A DNA stretch of 64,000 nt from Labia minor (GCA_963082975.1 OY720348.1:21505146-21569145); one strand, 5' to 3'. Counted from the stretch's first letter, positions 1 to 13,012 are shown. Notes: generated from the sequence alone by a model not told the origin. Made by a program: numbers and translations.

Positions 1-2239
1 TATGTGCGGTGATAAAATCTTAGACAAAGATGGAATTTCTGCAGCAATTAATTGTGTGCTTTTGTACAATTTTTTACATTCTAAAAAATTGTCTTTAAAG
101 GAGAAATTGAATGAAATTTATCAAAAGTAAATATAAATGTATATTATTTAAATATTTTTTATTATTTATTTTTAATGTATTATTAAATAAGTTTTCACCA
201 TTTGACCATTTTAAATGTTAATTAACGAGAAGACCCGAAAGGTCATGAAAACAATGAATTGGAAGTTATTGAAAAAATATTCCTTCATGCAAAATCCAAG
301 AAAAACCGATTAGATTAAAAGTGACCCAACACACAATTTCACATCGTTTAAAAACGTAGGGTTACTAAATTTGGATAGAAAATGGCGGAAACTTATTTGT
401 ACTCCTATATATCATATATTAAATGGCATCATGGGCGTATCAGTGGAATATTTTTGATTTGTGATTTCTAAAGGAAACTTGAGTTTGCTATATCTTGGAT
501 AATTTTTGTTCTGGTTCAAGACTCCTCTTTAACTAATCTAAAAAAATATTTCCTCTTCAGTTTATTTATTGTTCTTTTTCCTGATAATCTTCCTAATATG
601 ATATTTGTTTTTCAAATTTCAATACCTTGTTCTCTATTTTCGTTTCATATGAAGCTTAGAATAAATCAGTGATCGATTTGATTTTTGGTTTATTTATTAT
701 ATAAATTTTTAATGTGATTTGTAATCTTTCGAATTTCACTTTTCTTTTTTTTTTGTGTAATTCCTCAATAAAAGCCAATATGACTCGTTAAATAATATAT
801 ATATATATATACACAATCAATCAATATAATTTATAATAATCGAAAGATATTTTATTTAAAAATTTAATATTTATTTAAAATGAAAGATGCCTGTTATATA
901 CCCATTATAATTTATCTTATTAATTTATCCTTATTTTCTCGCAATTATTTTTTAGATACGGCTACCATCAGAGTTTGAATACTTATTTTAAATGTGATGA
1001 TATTATAAAAATTCAAAACATTTTTAATCGATTAAGAAATTTTCAAGGGATTTCTAAAATGGTATTAGAATTGAATTTTTACCTATTCATTTGCAATTTG
1101 TTTGCAATTTTAAATACGAATTGTGAATATAAAATTGAAATTTTTCATTTTCAGTATCCTACCAAATTAAATAAATGCAATTTACAAATTGTAAGAACTA
1201 GAGATTTAACTTGTGGATATGATTCCGATGGGATTGATAACAAACCAAATCTTCCTATTTCCAAATCAACTCAAATGATTACTTTCTATTTTAATAATAA
1301 TTTAAATATTACTCTTAGAACAAGTGGAACTGAACCTAAGTTAAAATACTATTCAGAAATTTGCTCTGAATCTTTGTAAGTATTTATTAATCCTTATAAA
1401 AATCTTCATTAAAATTTATCAAACTACTCAAGAACTCGACAATTCACAATTGCAGCAACTGCATTTCTTCAACTATCTCGATTCTGATTTATCATTATAC
1501 AATTCCTGTCCTCACTCTCCCAGAAATTTTTTATTGTCAGGTTCAACTATCTACCTGTCAATTGGTTTCTTTACAAATAAATTTATCAATCTTTTCACAC
1601 CCATTCGAATCACTTTTAAAATCAAACACAATAAACTTAATATTTTCAAATATAAATTTAGAGACATGAATTCTAAATTTTATTAGTTTATTACAAAATG
1701 ATTGATTAACCATTGATAAGAATTGCAAACCCTTTTGATCAAATGCTTTATTATTATAAATTTTAAAAATAAATGAAATTGTAATTAAAAATTATATATA
1801 TATGTGCCACTCAGAAGCCAAACCGATTAATTCCAATTTTTAAAATTTTGTTAGTAATTTAATGTAATGTAATGTAATCTGCAACATATGAAGTGAATAA
1901 TGAACTTGATAATTTTAATATTACAATGCAATACATTTTTCTGTAATCAATAAACCTGAATTTTCTACAAGCTATGATCTTTGGGCTTCATTGTCTCAGT
2001 CTCTTTAAATGTGGAATTAATCGCTTTGGCTTCTGAGTGGCACATATATAATATGATATAATACCTGGTCACTAGAGTTAATATAAATTAAAATATTGAA
2101 TTATTCCTGTATAAATAATAATACTAATTTTTGTTTCAGAAATGGTATCGAAAAAATATTGAAAGATGCGCTTTCATCTGTAATTGAAGAGTTTTTAAAA
2201 CCTGACCTTGATTTGAGTGATTGCAATGAAGAGATATAA
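1..2239 (+). CDS. PGM2: PGM2-type phosphoglucomutase / phosphopentomutase, C-terminal exons (5' end outside window)
   Basis: Four exons can be read: 1-126 (codons from position 2), 956-1061, 1155-1375 and 2140-2239, all with GT/AG introns. Exon 1 reads MCGDKILDKDGISAAI..., exon 2 contains KYGYHQSLNTYFKCDD, exon 3 carries RTSGTEPKLKYYSE, and the last exon ends LKPDLDLSDCNEEI then TAA at 2237-2239. The RTSGTEPKxKYY motif is the C-terminal phosphate-binding loop of the alpha-D-phosphohexomutase superfamily. The YGYH and KYY contexts match PGM2/PGM2L1 rather than PGM1. Members of this family interconvert ribose-1-/deoxyribose-1-phosphate and the 5-phosphates, or make glucose-1,6-bisphosphate, in the cytosol. 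The intron at 1062-1154 is only 93 nt, a multiple of three, and lacks a stop, so the frame reads through it. Assignment is by recognition of motifs, not by a search. Phosphopentomutase versus glucose-1,6-bisphosphate synthase cannot be separated from this fragment. Confidence 0.9.
1804..2043. mobile_element. 240-bp MITE inside the last PGM2 intron
   Basis: The segment begins GTGCCACTCAGAAGCC (1804) and ends with the complement GGCTTCTGAGTGGCAC (2043). The inverted repeats are about 31 bp (1804-1834 and 2013-2043) with one mismatch, and TA-rich flanks extend the pairing. There is no coding capacity. Size and structure fit a non-autonomous DNA transposon. A TA target site would suggest Tc1/mariner, but the flank is TA-repeat, so the superfamily stays open. 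It lies wholly within the intron 1376-2139. Confidence 0.85.
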
Positions 2240-3782
2240 AAATCATGTATTATTTTGAATTATAAAAAATTAATAATATATTCCTAAAATTAATTTGTTT
2301 GCTAAATGTTTAATTAAAAAAACAAAATAAAAGAAATACTTATTGCCTAAATACTTAGAAGGACTTGTTCTCTTATTTGTAATCATAAGCATTTTTGAAT
2401 AGTTAAATAAAAGTATTTATCTATTTTTCTTTAGCATATTTTAAATTTATTTTGTATTTATTACAAAAAGGAAACAAGTTTTCTAGATAAATTGTTTCTA
2501 TTATAATTTTCCAAAAACATTGTTTTTAAATATAATTTTATTTTTATCAGTTGACGTTTGCATTATATAAAACTTAAAATGGATTTTTTTTTTATATTTC
2601 ATACATCGAAATAAAACAACAGAGCAAAAGTTAAAAATTAATATTACTTTTAGATAAACTGATAAATTTTTAATGATTTATTAATTGAATGTTAAATTAA
2701 ACTTATTTTATTTTTTGTTATTTATTAACTATTTAAATTTCAAATAAATTGTTTATTCTAATATCTAGTCATTAGATTATATTGAAATAAAAAGTATCAT
2801 ATCATTTTTAATGTTTTCAAAAAATATGTTATCTATGATTAGTAGGAACTAATTGTTTAATTTCAATAAAATTTGTTTTATATTTATTTATTTTTTTTTT
2901 ATATAAATTCTAATATTTATTGCAGACCAAAATATATTACTAATCTATTTATTAAATTAAAGAATTCAGTCACTTCCTAGTTTTGAATCCTCTTTTTTTT
3001 TATTATTTTACTGAAATACCCAAGAACATTAATAAATCATAAAAAAGTTATTTTCAATCAAAAATTTAATTACATAGATTTATTTCATTTCCTTAATTTA
3101 GCTCAAACAACCAAATAAGTATTTTCACATACATATACCATTATGTAATAAACAAATGTAAAATTGACTAAAATCAATGAATGTATACTTATTATATAAT
3201 AAATTAAAAAAATAATATATCAAAATATTTAACATTTGGAATATATTTTCTAAAATTATGTTATTAAATATTTGATCCATTTTAAAATTGGCCCTATTCT
3301 TCCTTTAATTTTCGAGGCCTCCTAAATAATCAAATAAATTTTATTTTTGGTATGTCATAATTAACACCTTTTTTTATTTAACAATTTTATAAATAAAATT
3401 AAATATGTACATATATCTATTATTTTTCAAAATATTTTCACAAAGGGGGGTTGCCAATGAGAGAAACAAATAATTTAATTTATAAAGAAATTCCAAAGTT
3501 GATATTCTTTTAACAAATATCATTATTCTAACTTTTGGTTATTTATTTGATCGGAGATTAGAATTTCCTTATTACTTAAAAATGAAGATTTTCTTAAAAA
3601 ATATATGGGCTGGTCAAGATAATTTTTTCAATAATTTAAATCACTTTCCTGCAAATAATAATCCAACATGAAAATATCTGATTGTAGTAAAAAACATTCA
3701 TTAACAATTTATTATTTCTTTTATAGTCTTTTGGATTGCAATACTATACACTAAAAATGTACAATATATATAATATAAAATA
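2240..3782. other. AT-rich intergenic region after PGM2
   Basis: No open frame or recognisable repeat was found. Possible AATAAA poly(A) signals for PGM2 lie near 2325 and 2407, but the base composition makes such matches weak evidence. A short G run lies at about 3445. Confidence 0.6.
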
Positions 3783-4095
3783 TTAATATTTAATTTTTAT
3801 TTTTATTAAAAATATTCAAATTTCTATTCCCTTTGTTAAAAATTACAAAAAAAAATCTATAGAACTATTTAAGTTTTTAGTTATTATAAAACAAGTACTT
3901 GTACCTTTTCGTCATATATACATATATATATATATATATATAATATATATATATATTTATATATGTGTATATATGAAATGTTTTTATACTTTTAACAAAT
4001 ATCATTATTTGTCAATGAACATGTAGATTTTTTTAAAAAATAATAATGTATATATAGTATTATCAAACTATTATATATATATATAAATATATATA

Positions 4096-5389
4096 CAGTA
4101 TCGAACAAATTAATAGAAACAAGATGAAAATTTGTATAAAATCTTTTATTTATCATTCATTTCAATAATAGAAACAAATTATTACGATTAATATTTTAAG
4201 TGGCCTCCCTTGGCCTCAATTAAGAGTTTGATCCTCTTTGGCATTGTATCCACAAGTTTTTTGCTGATTGTAAGCATCCTTTTATCTCAAAACCATATAG
4301 TGATAATTGCGGTTTTTAATGTTTCCACTGTGGTACAATCCAATGTAGACAATCGATTCTTGCAAATTGTCCACAGATTCTTTATCGCGTTGATGTCTGG
4401 TGAATTCCCTGGCCAATCTAATATGGTGATATGGTTTTCCAAAAAAGATTTGACCATTTTTTTCGAAGTATGGCAGGGAACAAAATCCTGCTGGAAAACT
4501 CACTAGCCATTTGGGCATAGCTTTTTCAATTCTCGTATCATTCTTTCTACCAATATGGACTGGTACTTTTCACTATTCATCATACCTGTCATACATACAA
4601 CAGGCCCTATTCTATAATTTGAGAAACACCCCCAGGACATTTTTTTAAGGGGGTGTTTGGTGGTTTAGATGACGTGTGACGAGCTCAGTTTTTCTTTTCC
4701 CCTTCGAATGAACCGAAATTATTGACCTTGCACGATGAAGTGACTCTCATAAGAAACCAAGACTCTTTTTCAATGTTCAGCCATCTAATTTTCATATTTT
4801 TTGGCCCATGCAAGTCTTTGGGCTTTCATTGTCATTGTTAAAAGATGTTTCTTATCAGGTTTCCTTGCTGGTCTTTTCAAGATGTCTTTGACGAACAATC
4901 ATGGGAGTTATGTCGACATCAGTTTTAGCCAATTCTCGAGGAAGGTCTACTGCAGTTTTACAGCAATCATTTCGGCTAGAATTCAATAATCGCTGGTCAT
5001 CTCGTTTATTTGTCGTTCTTTTTGCGTGACATTTCCTCTTTCTCTTCACTGAAATATTTCCTGACTCCTTATGGCGATTGAAGATCCAATTGACTGTAGC
5101 CAAACTTACTCCAACCTCTGCTACAATGTTTTTGTGGTATGCTTAGCCATTATTCATCGATACATCCATCTTTGTAGGTAAGGGCAAATAAATTTTATTT
5201 GAAATAACAAAAAAATAAGAAAAAATCACTCAACCGATATTAAAACACGTGCTACACACTGAGCAATGCTTCCTAGATTGTATCAAAAATAAAAATAACC
5301 ACAGTATTGCCATTACAAATAGTAACAAGGGCGACAAAGTGCAACAATGCAAGAAAATGTTTTTGTTTCAATTAATCTGTTCGATACCG
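4096..5389 (-). mobile_element. Tc1-like DNA transposon, decayed transposase on the minus strand
   Basis: The 1294-bp element is bounded by inverted ends CAGTATCGAACAAATTAAT (4096) and its near-complement ending CGATACCG (5389), with TA at both borders (4094-4095 and 5390-5391), as for Tc1/mariner insertions. On the minus strand, 5103-4855 encodes a helix-turn-helix-like N-terminal piece (ATVNWIFNRHKESGN, then basic residues). Around 4440-4350 another frame encodes WPGNSPDINAIKNLW, the third catalytic block of DD34E transposases. In the family this block reads ENLW; here the catalytic glutamate is lysine. Stops and frame changes separate the fragments. The element is therefore dead: broken frame plus a lost active-site residue. 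It lies in the loop of a larger inverted repeat. Confidence 0.9.
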
Positions 5390-5406
5390 TATATATTATC
5401 AATCTG

Positions 5407-5407
<1 letters not shown>

Positions 5408-5452
<45 letters not shown>
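5408..5452. repeat. (TA)n microsatellite
   Basis: About 22 uninterrupted TA units directly follow the right TA border of the Tc1-like element. Confidence 0.95.
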
Positions 5453-5457
<5 letters not shown>

Positions 5458-5632
5458 TCATTATCAATTTATTATATAAATATATATATTTGGCGGAGAG
5501 GTACAAGTACTTATTTTAAAATAACTAAACCTGAATATTTCTAAAGAATTTTTTATTTGTAATTTTTAACAGAGTATATATATATAGAAATTTGAATATT
5601 TTTAAAAATAAAAATAAAAATTAATTATTAAT

Positions 5633-7159
5633 TTTTTACAAACAAAAAATCGTTTCAATTTTTTTTTTTTTTTTTACGTAAATAAATATTCTCTATCTAA
5701 AATATAATTCTGTTAGGAGAATTGTGTAAGGCTATTATAAAAAAAATCCTTTTAAATAAGTTGCATTAAAAACAAACATTTATTGTTGTTTTACATTAAA
5801 ATTTCTAAAAATTATTTTTTTTTAATGGTCGATGAGAAAATAAAACATAAAAAAAATTATGCCGTACATAACACATATTATATATATATAATTCCCCCTC
5901 TAACAAATACATTTATTATGATGAAATTAAAGAATATTTTTTTTTCTTTACTAAGAATGAAAATATTTAAAATAATAAAGATTATTCTAACATCAAGGTA
6001 ATCGGCTAATATAAATTATAAAGTAGAAAAAAGACATCTCTGTATGTTTGTCCATTGGATCCAGAGTTTTTTTTTTACTTCTATTTGGCTTGCACCGCGA
6101 CACTGTGTATAATTTAATGATAAATGGCTTGGAAATTCTCATAAATATAATTTCCTTTAGCTAAGCTTTGAAGCTTAATCAAATCGACATTGAATTCTTT
6201 TTCTTTTTTTATTTTCTCCATTAATTTTTAAAAAAAAATTTTTTTTTTATCCCAAGTTTTTCCTATTTTAATAATAAATTAATTTAATCAACCATTATAT
6301 ATATATATATATATAGAAAGTATATTTTTAATAAGTATATACTAAAATAATCTGATTAAAATTTGTTTATCTGATAACTGTTTCAAGCTTTTATTTGAAA
6401 AATAAAAACAAATAAAAAACAAAAAAAAAAAATGTTGAAACATTATCTTTGTAAATTTTACAATAAGCTTTGGTCATAATAAAATTCCATTGCTGTTTTT
6501 TTCTTCTTCTTCTCCAAATGACTTGCATATTTGTCAAATTCTTCATGGTTGAATCTTTAACCTGTAGATAAAAGTAATCTACCTGAAACTAGATGGCAGA
6601 AGATGCTGGAAATCAACTTGACCTACAAGTTCCTTAACTCTCATTTGTTTTTGTTTTTGTTTTTTTTTATTTTTATTTTTTTTTTTTTTTAAATTTATCG
6701 TCCTCTCTTTCTTAAGTTGAAAATCTATTTTCTTCTTCAGTTATCTATTCAATTTATTATTATTATTATTATTATTATTTTTATTTATTATATTTTTTTT
6801 ATTTATTTATTTTTTTTTTGTTTATTTTAATTTATTTTAATATTTTTTTTTCTAAGAGACTTCAATGCGCGAAAATTTTTCATTCTTATTTCTTTTCTTC
6901 TTATCTCTGAAATAAAATAAATCAAATACAACTAAAATGAAATAAAAAAAAAAACAAAAAAACAAAAAAACTTGCAATATTATTTTTAAAGAATCACAAT
7001 ATTTAAGAGACAATATTCTAGGATAATGTTGATTAAATATAGATAATGGGAGGAGAATATAAGCCTAGGTGAGGTTAATTATGTTGAACGAAATCGAATT
7101 TGATTTGAGAACTGTCCCATGTTGTTTTAATTTAATTTAAGATCTAGCATTAAATAATA
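5633..7159. other. AT-rich intergenic region upstream of dachsous
   Basis: Homopolymer A/T runs, a short TTA repeat near 6760 and a TA repeat near 6298 are present. The stretch 6030-6210 (ATCTCTGTATGTTTGTCC and following) resembles the 5' part of dispersed repeats but has no partner in the window. No gene is seen. Confidence 0.6.
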
Positions 7160-7762
7160 AAATAAAATAAACACTAAACTTGGCAACGCGCTGGATACCA
7201 GAAGGCTGAGGAGACTCGCGCTTTCATTGGCTGAGGTCTGATTGAAAGGCCTTCGCTCCTCCCCGAAAGCGCGCTCCTTGCTCCCCGGCTCTCTTGTCTT
7301 CTCACTTTTTGCTTTGATGTCCAGGCGCACGTTCTATCGCAGGACTGGTTTAGTCTACAAGTGAAACGCAAGCCACTCAGGTGTTTGTGATAAGTCATCC
7401 TCAAGTGTCTGTTTTGGTGTGCACGTCAAGTTGATTTCGATGATTCCCTGTGTAATTTCCATCTTGATTGCCTCGCCAATGCTTTCCAGTGTTCTCTGTG
7501 TTCATTTCTATTTTATTTAATTTATTATTCGATTCTTTTCTTCACACACCACACCACACCCCCCCACTCCTCCCTCCCCCAAGTGAATTTGTGTGTTTTT
7601 TTCTTACTCCAAAGACAAGTTGCCCTCTCAGCAGCCATGTTGTACTTTGGCAGCGTGGCAGGAGTGCAATGTTAAATCATTTCAAATAAAACAAGACTAG
7701 TTAAGGTTTGGCCATGCTGGGATGTAGGTGACCATTCTTGGAAGTGCGTAGTGTGTTGAACC
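7160..7762 (+). promoter_or_regulatory. GC-richer leader / promoter-like region of dachsous
   Basis: Composition shifts sharply from the AT-rich flank to a CpG-containing segment at 7180-7420, with an inverted CCAAT box (ATTGGCT near 7226) and GC-rich boxes (AAGCGCGC near 7267). No convincing TATA box is visible. A long pyrimidine tract at 7550-7630 ending CTCTCAG could be a 3' splice site, so part of this stretch may be an upstream intron. Short upstream ATG frames start at 7440, 7637 and 7714; each ends before the dachsous start. The transcription start cannot be fixed from sequence. Confidence 0.5.
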
Positions 7763-10700
7763 ATGCTTGTGCCTCGGCTCGCCGTGGCCGTAGCTGCAGC
7801 TTTGTTGCTAATGGCAACAATTACGCGAGGGGTTGAAGCATTTGTCACCCTCGAAGATGGAGCGGCAATGCAATCCCGGGCGGTGGATACACGAATACAG
7901 CTAGAGATTCTCGAAGGTCAGCCGAGAGGGACACTCGTTGGTTCGATACCTATCAAACCCGGATTCACTTATCGATTCAATGAGCCACCAAGAGAATTTA
8001 CGTTGGATGCAAACACTGGCGAAATACGTACGACGATTATCCTAGACCGGGAAGTATTGCGCAATGATCGCTATGATCTTGTTGTTCTATCCAGTCAGCC
8101 CACCTATCCAATTGAAGTTCGAATTCTTGTACTTGACATGAATGATAATAGTCCCGAATTTCCCGAGATGAGCATCGGAGTGTCATTTTCGGAGAGTGCC
8201 GCCTCCGGCACCCGTCTGTTGCTTGACGCAGCCACCGATCTTGACATTGGCAACAATGGAATTTCTGATGATTATCGAATTGTTGATGGAAATGTTGATG
8301 AAAAATTTAAATTAGTTGTCACAGCCAATCCCAGTGGGGAAATTACTTATTTACATTTAGAGACAACAGGCAAGCTAGATCGGGAAACGTGTGCCTTTTA
8401 TAAACTAAATGTGTCTGCTCGTGATGGAGGATCACCTCCTCGATTTGGCTTTCTTCTTGTTAATGTAACAATATTAGATGTTAATGATAACCCGCCCATT
8501 TTTGACCATAGTGATTATATAGTGTCATTAAATGAATCTGTTCCCTCCGGTACAGCTGTTCTGCAAGTGATGGCTACTGATAGTGATGTTGGTGACAATG
8601 CGCGAATTACCTATTATTTATCGGATACGGAACGTCAATTTACAGTTGATCCTGAAACGGGTGTTATTTCAACCACTGAAATACTTGATTGTCCTCAACA
8701 AAACTGTTTAGAAACTGCTCATACACGCCCAGGAGGTGCTGGCTGTCCCAAAAGCTGTGTTTTCACTGTATTCGCAAGAGATCATGGCTCTCCAAGACAA
8801 GATGGACGAACATATGTCACGGTAAATCTCGTCGATGCTAATGATCATGATCCCATAATTAAATTTCGTTATTTTCCTTCTAATTCAGCCTTTGCCACTG
8901 TCGATGAAAATGCCGGAAATGGATCAGTGGTGGCTGCAGTGTCAGTTGTAGATCATGATCAGGGATTGAATGGAGATACAACTGTAGAAATTAAAACTGG
9001 AAATGAATTAAATCATTTTAGGCTTGAATACACTCCTAGTTTTTATTTAGTACGTGTACATGGTATTTTAGATAGAGAAGAAATAAATAAATATAATTTA
9101 ACAATAGTAGCCATTGATAAAGGAACCCCTCCACGTACAGCAACTTCATTTCTCATTATTCATGTAAATGATGTCAATGATCATGAGCCTGTTTTTGAAA
9201 AATCCGAATATTCAGCAATTTTAAGTGAATTAGCTCCACCTGGCACTTATGTAGCGGGAATCACTGCCACTGATGAAGATTCAGGTGTAAATGCACAAAT
9301 TTATTATTCATTCGTATTTGGAAATGAACATCAATGGTTTGAAATGGATCCTGTATCAGGATTAATAACTACAAAAATGACTCTTGATCGTGAAGTTCAA
9401 GATACAGTTGAATTGAGGATTTCAGCTCGTGATGGGGGACCAAATCCAAAATGGGCATATTCTCAACTTAAAGTTACAATTCTTGATGAAAATGATGAGC
9501 GACCAACCTTTTCACAACAACAAATAAATGTAAGTTTGTCTGAAAGTACGCCAGCAAATACTTTAGTTGCAATGTTAACAGCTTCTGATCATGATCAAGG
9601 GACAAATGGCAGTGTGGCATATTTACTCGATGCGGATGTAGATGGATTTTATCCAGATACATTTGCATTAGACTCTTTAACTGGCCAGTTGACTACAAAA
9701 TCTAAACTTGACCGAGAAACAATTGCTTTTTATGAAATCAGAGTTATTGCAAGAGACCAAGGAATTCCTCCCCAATCTTCAACTGCAACTGTTTTTCTTA
9801 CGGTTCTTGATGTCAATGATAATTCGCCTCAATTTTATCCTCAACTTTATTATGTTTTATTTTCACAAGCAACAATTACCACTCATTCTTCATTAGTTCA
9901 AGTTAAAGCAACAGATCGAGATGAAGATGAACGATCAATGATTCGTTACAGTTTAGCTCAATCACAACATTCAAAAGATTTTGAACTTGACGAGATTACT
10001 GGTATCTTAACTGCTCGTAATTCATTTTTAGTTTCAGCAAAAGATTCATATAAATTACGTGTTCGAGCCCGTGATCTTGGAGAGCGATGGGCTGATCAAG
10101 ATGCTGAAATTGAATTAATTAATCAAGAAAGACTTTTAAACTTAGAATTTGATTCTTCTAATGGATATGAATTTTCAATAGACGAGGACCATGGACGACA
10201 AGAACCATCAATAGGCCGACAAATCGGTCGCATTCAAGTAAAACCATCTTCTTTCCGAAGAGAGGGTGAGTTACTTTATTATGCCATCATACATGGTGAT
10301 TCTTTTCATATGTTTAATATCAATAAAAACACCGGTATTATAACAACTGCAAGTGCAATTGATCGTGAGCAACAACCATCATATACATTAACTGTAATTG
10401 CACGCTCTAACCATGGTTATGGCTCTACATTTGTCAATATTACAATTTTAGATGAAAATGACAATTTTCCAACATTTTTTCGCCCTAAAGATGAAATTGT
10501 AATTGCAGAAAATGCTGCAGTTGGCCAGGAGGTTTTTCTTGCAAGAGCAAAAGATTTAGATTCAGCTATTAATTCTAGAATTACATATAGTTTGTCTTAT
10601 AATCCAGATCAACAATTTCGAATTTCAGAATCTACAGGTGTTTTATATTTAAATAGACCAATTAATATAAAACCAGGCACATCACTTAATATTGAAGTAA

Positions 10701-13012
10701 CAGCAACTGATTCAGGAGAAGTTCCATTGTCTTCTCGGCATATTATTACAATAACTGTTAAAGATGTAAATGATCACACACCAGTTTTTGATCATACTTC
10801 TTATGAAACATCTCTGCTTGAATCGACACCTGTTAATGCTAGATTTTTTGCAATACGCGCTTCTGATTTCGATTTAGGAGAAAATGGTCAAGTAAAATAT
10901 ACAATATCAGAAGGGGATATCGAATCGAAATTCGGTATTTTTCCAGATGGTTTTCTATATGTACGTAATCCACTTGATCGAGAAGAAAGAGATTATTATT
11001 CCCTTGTTGTAACGGCTATTGATCACGGAAACCCTCCTCGTAGTTCTTCAGTGCCTGTGGTTATTCATGTCATTGATGAAAATGACAATAGTCCGAAATT
11101 TAGCAATTCAACTTTTGTTTTTTATGTTAGAGAAAATGAACCACCTGATTCCTTTGTTGGAAAGTTAATTGCCAACGATCGTGATATGGGAAGAAATGCT
11201 GAACTTACTTTCACTTTAACTAATTCACAGAGAGATTTTGCTATTGATCCAAAAAATGGATTTATAAAAACTTTACATGTATTTGATAGAGAAGAATTAG
11301 TACAAAGTACTGGCCAAAGCTTGTTAACATTAGAAGCTATAGTAAGTGATAATGGAATAATTCGACTAAGTGATCGTGTAAAAATAAATGTATATGTAAC
11401 TGATGAAAATGACAATGCACCAAAATTTTTGAGGACTCCTTATAAAGTTCAAATATCTGAAGGTGCCTCAGTCGGTACACAAATATTTCGAGTCTTTACA
11501 ACTGATGTTGATGAAGGCCTTAATGGAGATGTATTTTATTCTATTTCTGATGGAAATCAAGAAGGAAAATTTTCAATGGAAGAAGCTACTGGCCAAATAC
11601 TTGTAGCAAAAACACTTGACAGGGAGACAACATCTCGTTATATTTTAACTGTAATTGCTCAAGATGCAGGTTTATCTGTCAGACTTAGTTCTTCTGTAAG
11701 TGTTATTATTGATATTTTAGATGAAAATGACAACGCCCCTGTCTTTGTCGAATCATCTCCAAGTATTATTGTCTCTGAAGTGACACCCGTGGGGACTGAA
11801 TTAAAACAGTTTCATGCAACTGATGCCGATTTGGATATAAATAGTGAAGTAAATTTTAGCATTGGAGCTGGAAATCGGAGAGATACCTTTCATATTGATG
11901 CGCTCACTGGAACATTATATTTACATAAGCCTTTAGATTATGAAGAATTGACATCTTATACATTAAATATTACAATATCCGATGGTGGAAATCCCCGTTT
12001 ATCATCTACATTATTATTTCACGTAACAGTTGAAGATGCAAATGATAATGCTCCTATTTTTCCAAATACAGCAATTGTTAGACAAATACGAGAAGGGATT
12101 CCAATTAACACTCCAATAGTTACAGTGACAGCGGAAGACCCCGACTCTGGTGTAAATGGAAATGTTATTTATCATATTTCTCATGAAGAGCCCGAGGGTG
12201 GTGGTAAACATTTTGGAATTAATTCTAATAGTGGAGTGATACATACTCTTTTGCCCATTGATCGTGAAGCTGTTGACACTTTCAAACTAACCGTAGTTGC
12301 AATGGACCAAGCAGCAAATGAATCGATGAGAATGTCCGCTGAAAAACTAGTAACTGTTATTGTTGAGGATGTTAACGACAACGCTCCACTTTTTGTTTCA
12401 ATGAATGCTGCTGTTTTACCTCGGAAAGCATCGGAAGGTACAGCTGTGATGCATTTACTTGCTCGTGATTTAGATTCAAGTACCAACGGACTTGTTACTT
12501 ATGAGATGGTATCTGGAAATACCGATCTTTTCCGATTGCACCGTAGTACTGGTGTTTTAAGTTTAAGAACAAGAATTCCATCGCAAGCATCCAACAATGA
12601 TGCTCTTATAAAATATCATCTGGCTGTGAAAGCAACTGATGAAGCAGTGCAAGCTGAAAGAAAGTCCACGGATGCTTATGTTACCCTCCTTTCGGTTGAC
12701 ACTGAACGATCTGGTCCCGTTTTTGATACAACCCACCTGACAGGGACAGTACTTGAAAACGAGCCGCCTGGTACAAATGTAGTCCGGATTGAGGCGAGTT
12801 GGCAGTCTGGTGGTAAGGGCACCGAGCTCGAATATTATGTTACCAATGTGACTTCGACATCAGGTCGCCAACTTGATCGATTATTTGATATCGATACAAA
12901 AATGGGCATCCTTTCCACGACAGCTGAATTAGATCGCGAAGCGGGTACCGATATCTATGTTGTGGAAGTTTTCGTTGTCGTCGTAGGAATGGCTGCTGCT
13001 TCAAGCACCAAG
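7763..13012 (+). CDS. ds: Dachsous protocadherin, first large coding exon (residues 1-1750)
   Basis: Dachsous is the giant atypical cadherin that binds Fat between neighbouring cells and sets planar cell polarity and Hippo-dependent growth. The ATG at 7763 opens a hydrophobic signal peptide (LAVAVAAALLLMATI, residues 6-20). Calcium-binding linkers of the DxNDN type end cadherin repeats at about residues 125, 239, 358, 470, 575, 683, 897, 1001, 1105, 1214, 1320, 1425 and 1536. Repeat 7 (about 690-795) and repeat 15 (linker DTERSGP at 1646) lack the canonical linker. Repeat 3 has the cysteine-bearing insert (CPQQNC...CPKSC). A sixteenth repeat begins and is cut by the exon end. Phrases such as GQPRGTLVG, KPGFTYRFNEPPREFTLD and VVLSSQPTYPIEVR mark Dachsous rather than Fat. 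The exon ends at AAG|GTAGGC (13012/13013), phase 0; the frame beyond this is intron. The remaining repeats, transmembrane segment and tail lie outside the window or in unrecognised exons. Confidence 0.95.

Larger units (their letters stand above)
3783..5632. repeat. Long inverted repeat enclosing a Tc1-like element
   Basis: About 130 bp at 3783-3912 is the reverse complement, with some indels, of 5492-5632. The most obvious shared block is GGTACAAGTACTT with its flanks and the segment around GAAATTTGAATATTTTTAA. Between the arms lie TA repeats and the Tc1-like insertion 4096-5389. Without that insertion the structure would be a fold-back of roughly 550 bp, so this is probably an older long-TIR element that served as a target. 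Confidence 0.7.

Noticed and set aside
3485-4020. Short direct repeat CTTTTAACAAATATCATTAT at about 3508 and 3991
   Set aside because: A 20-bp match in very AT-rich DNA with no shared flanks.
5249-5544. Frames rich in YIYIYI
   Set aside because: Translation of a (TA)n microsatellite.
6030-6210. Possible rolling-circle repeat piece (ATCTCTGTATGTTTGTCC)
   Set aside because: No partner copy, subterminal repeat or hairpin in the window.
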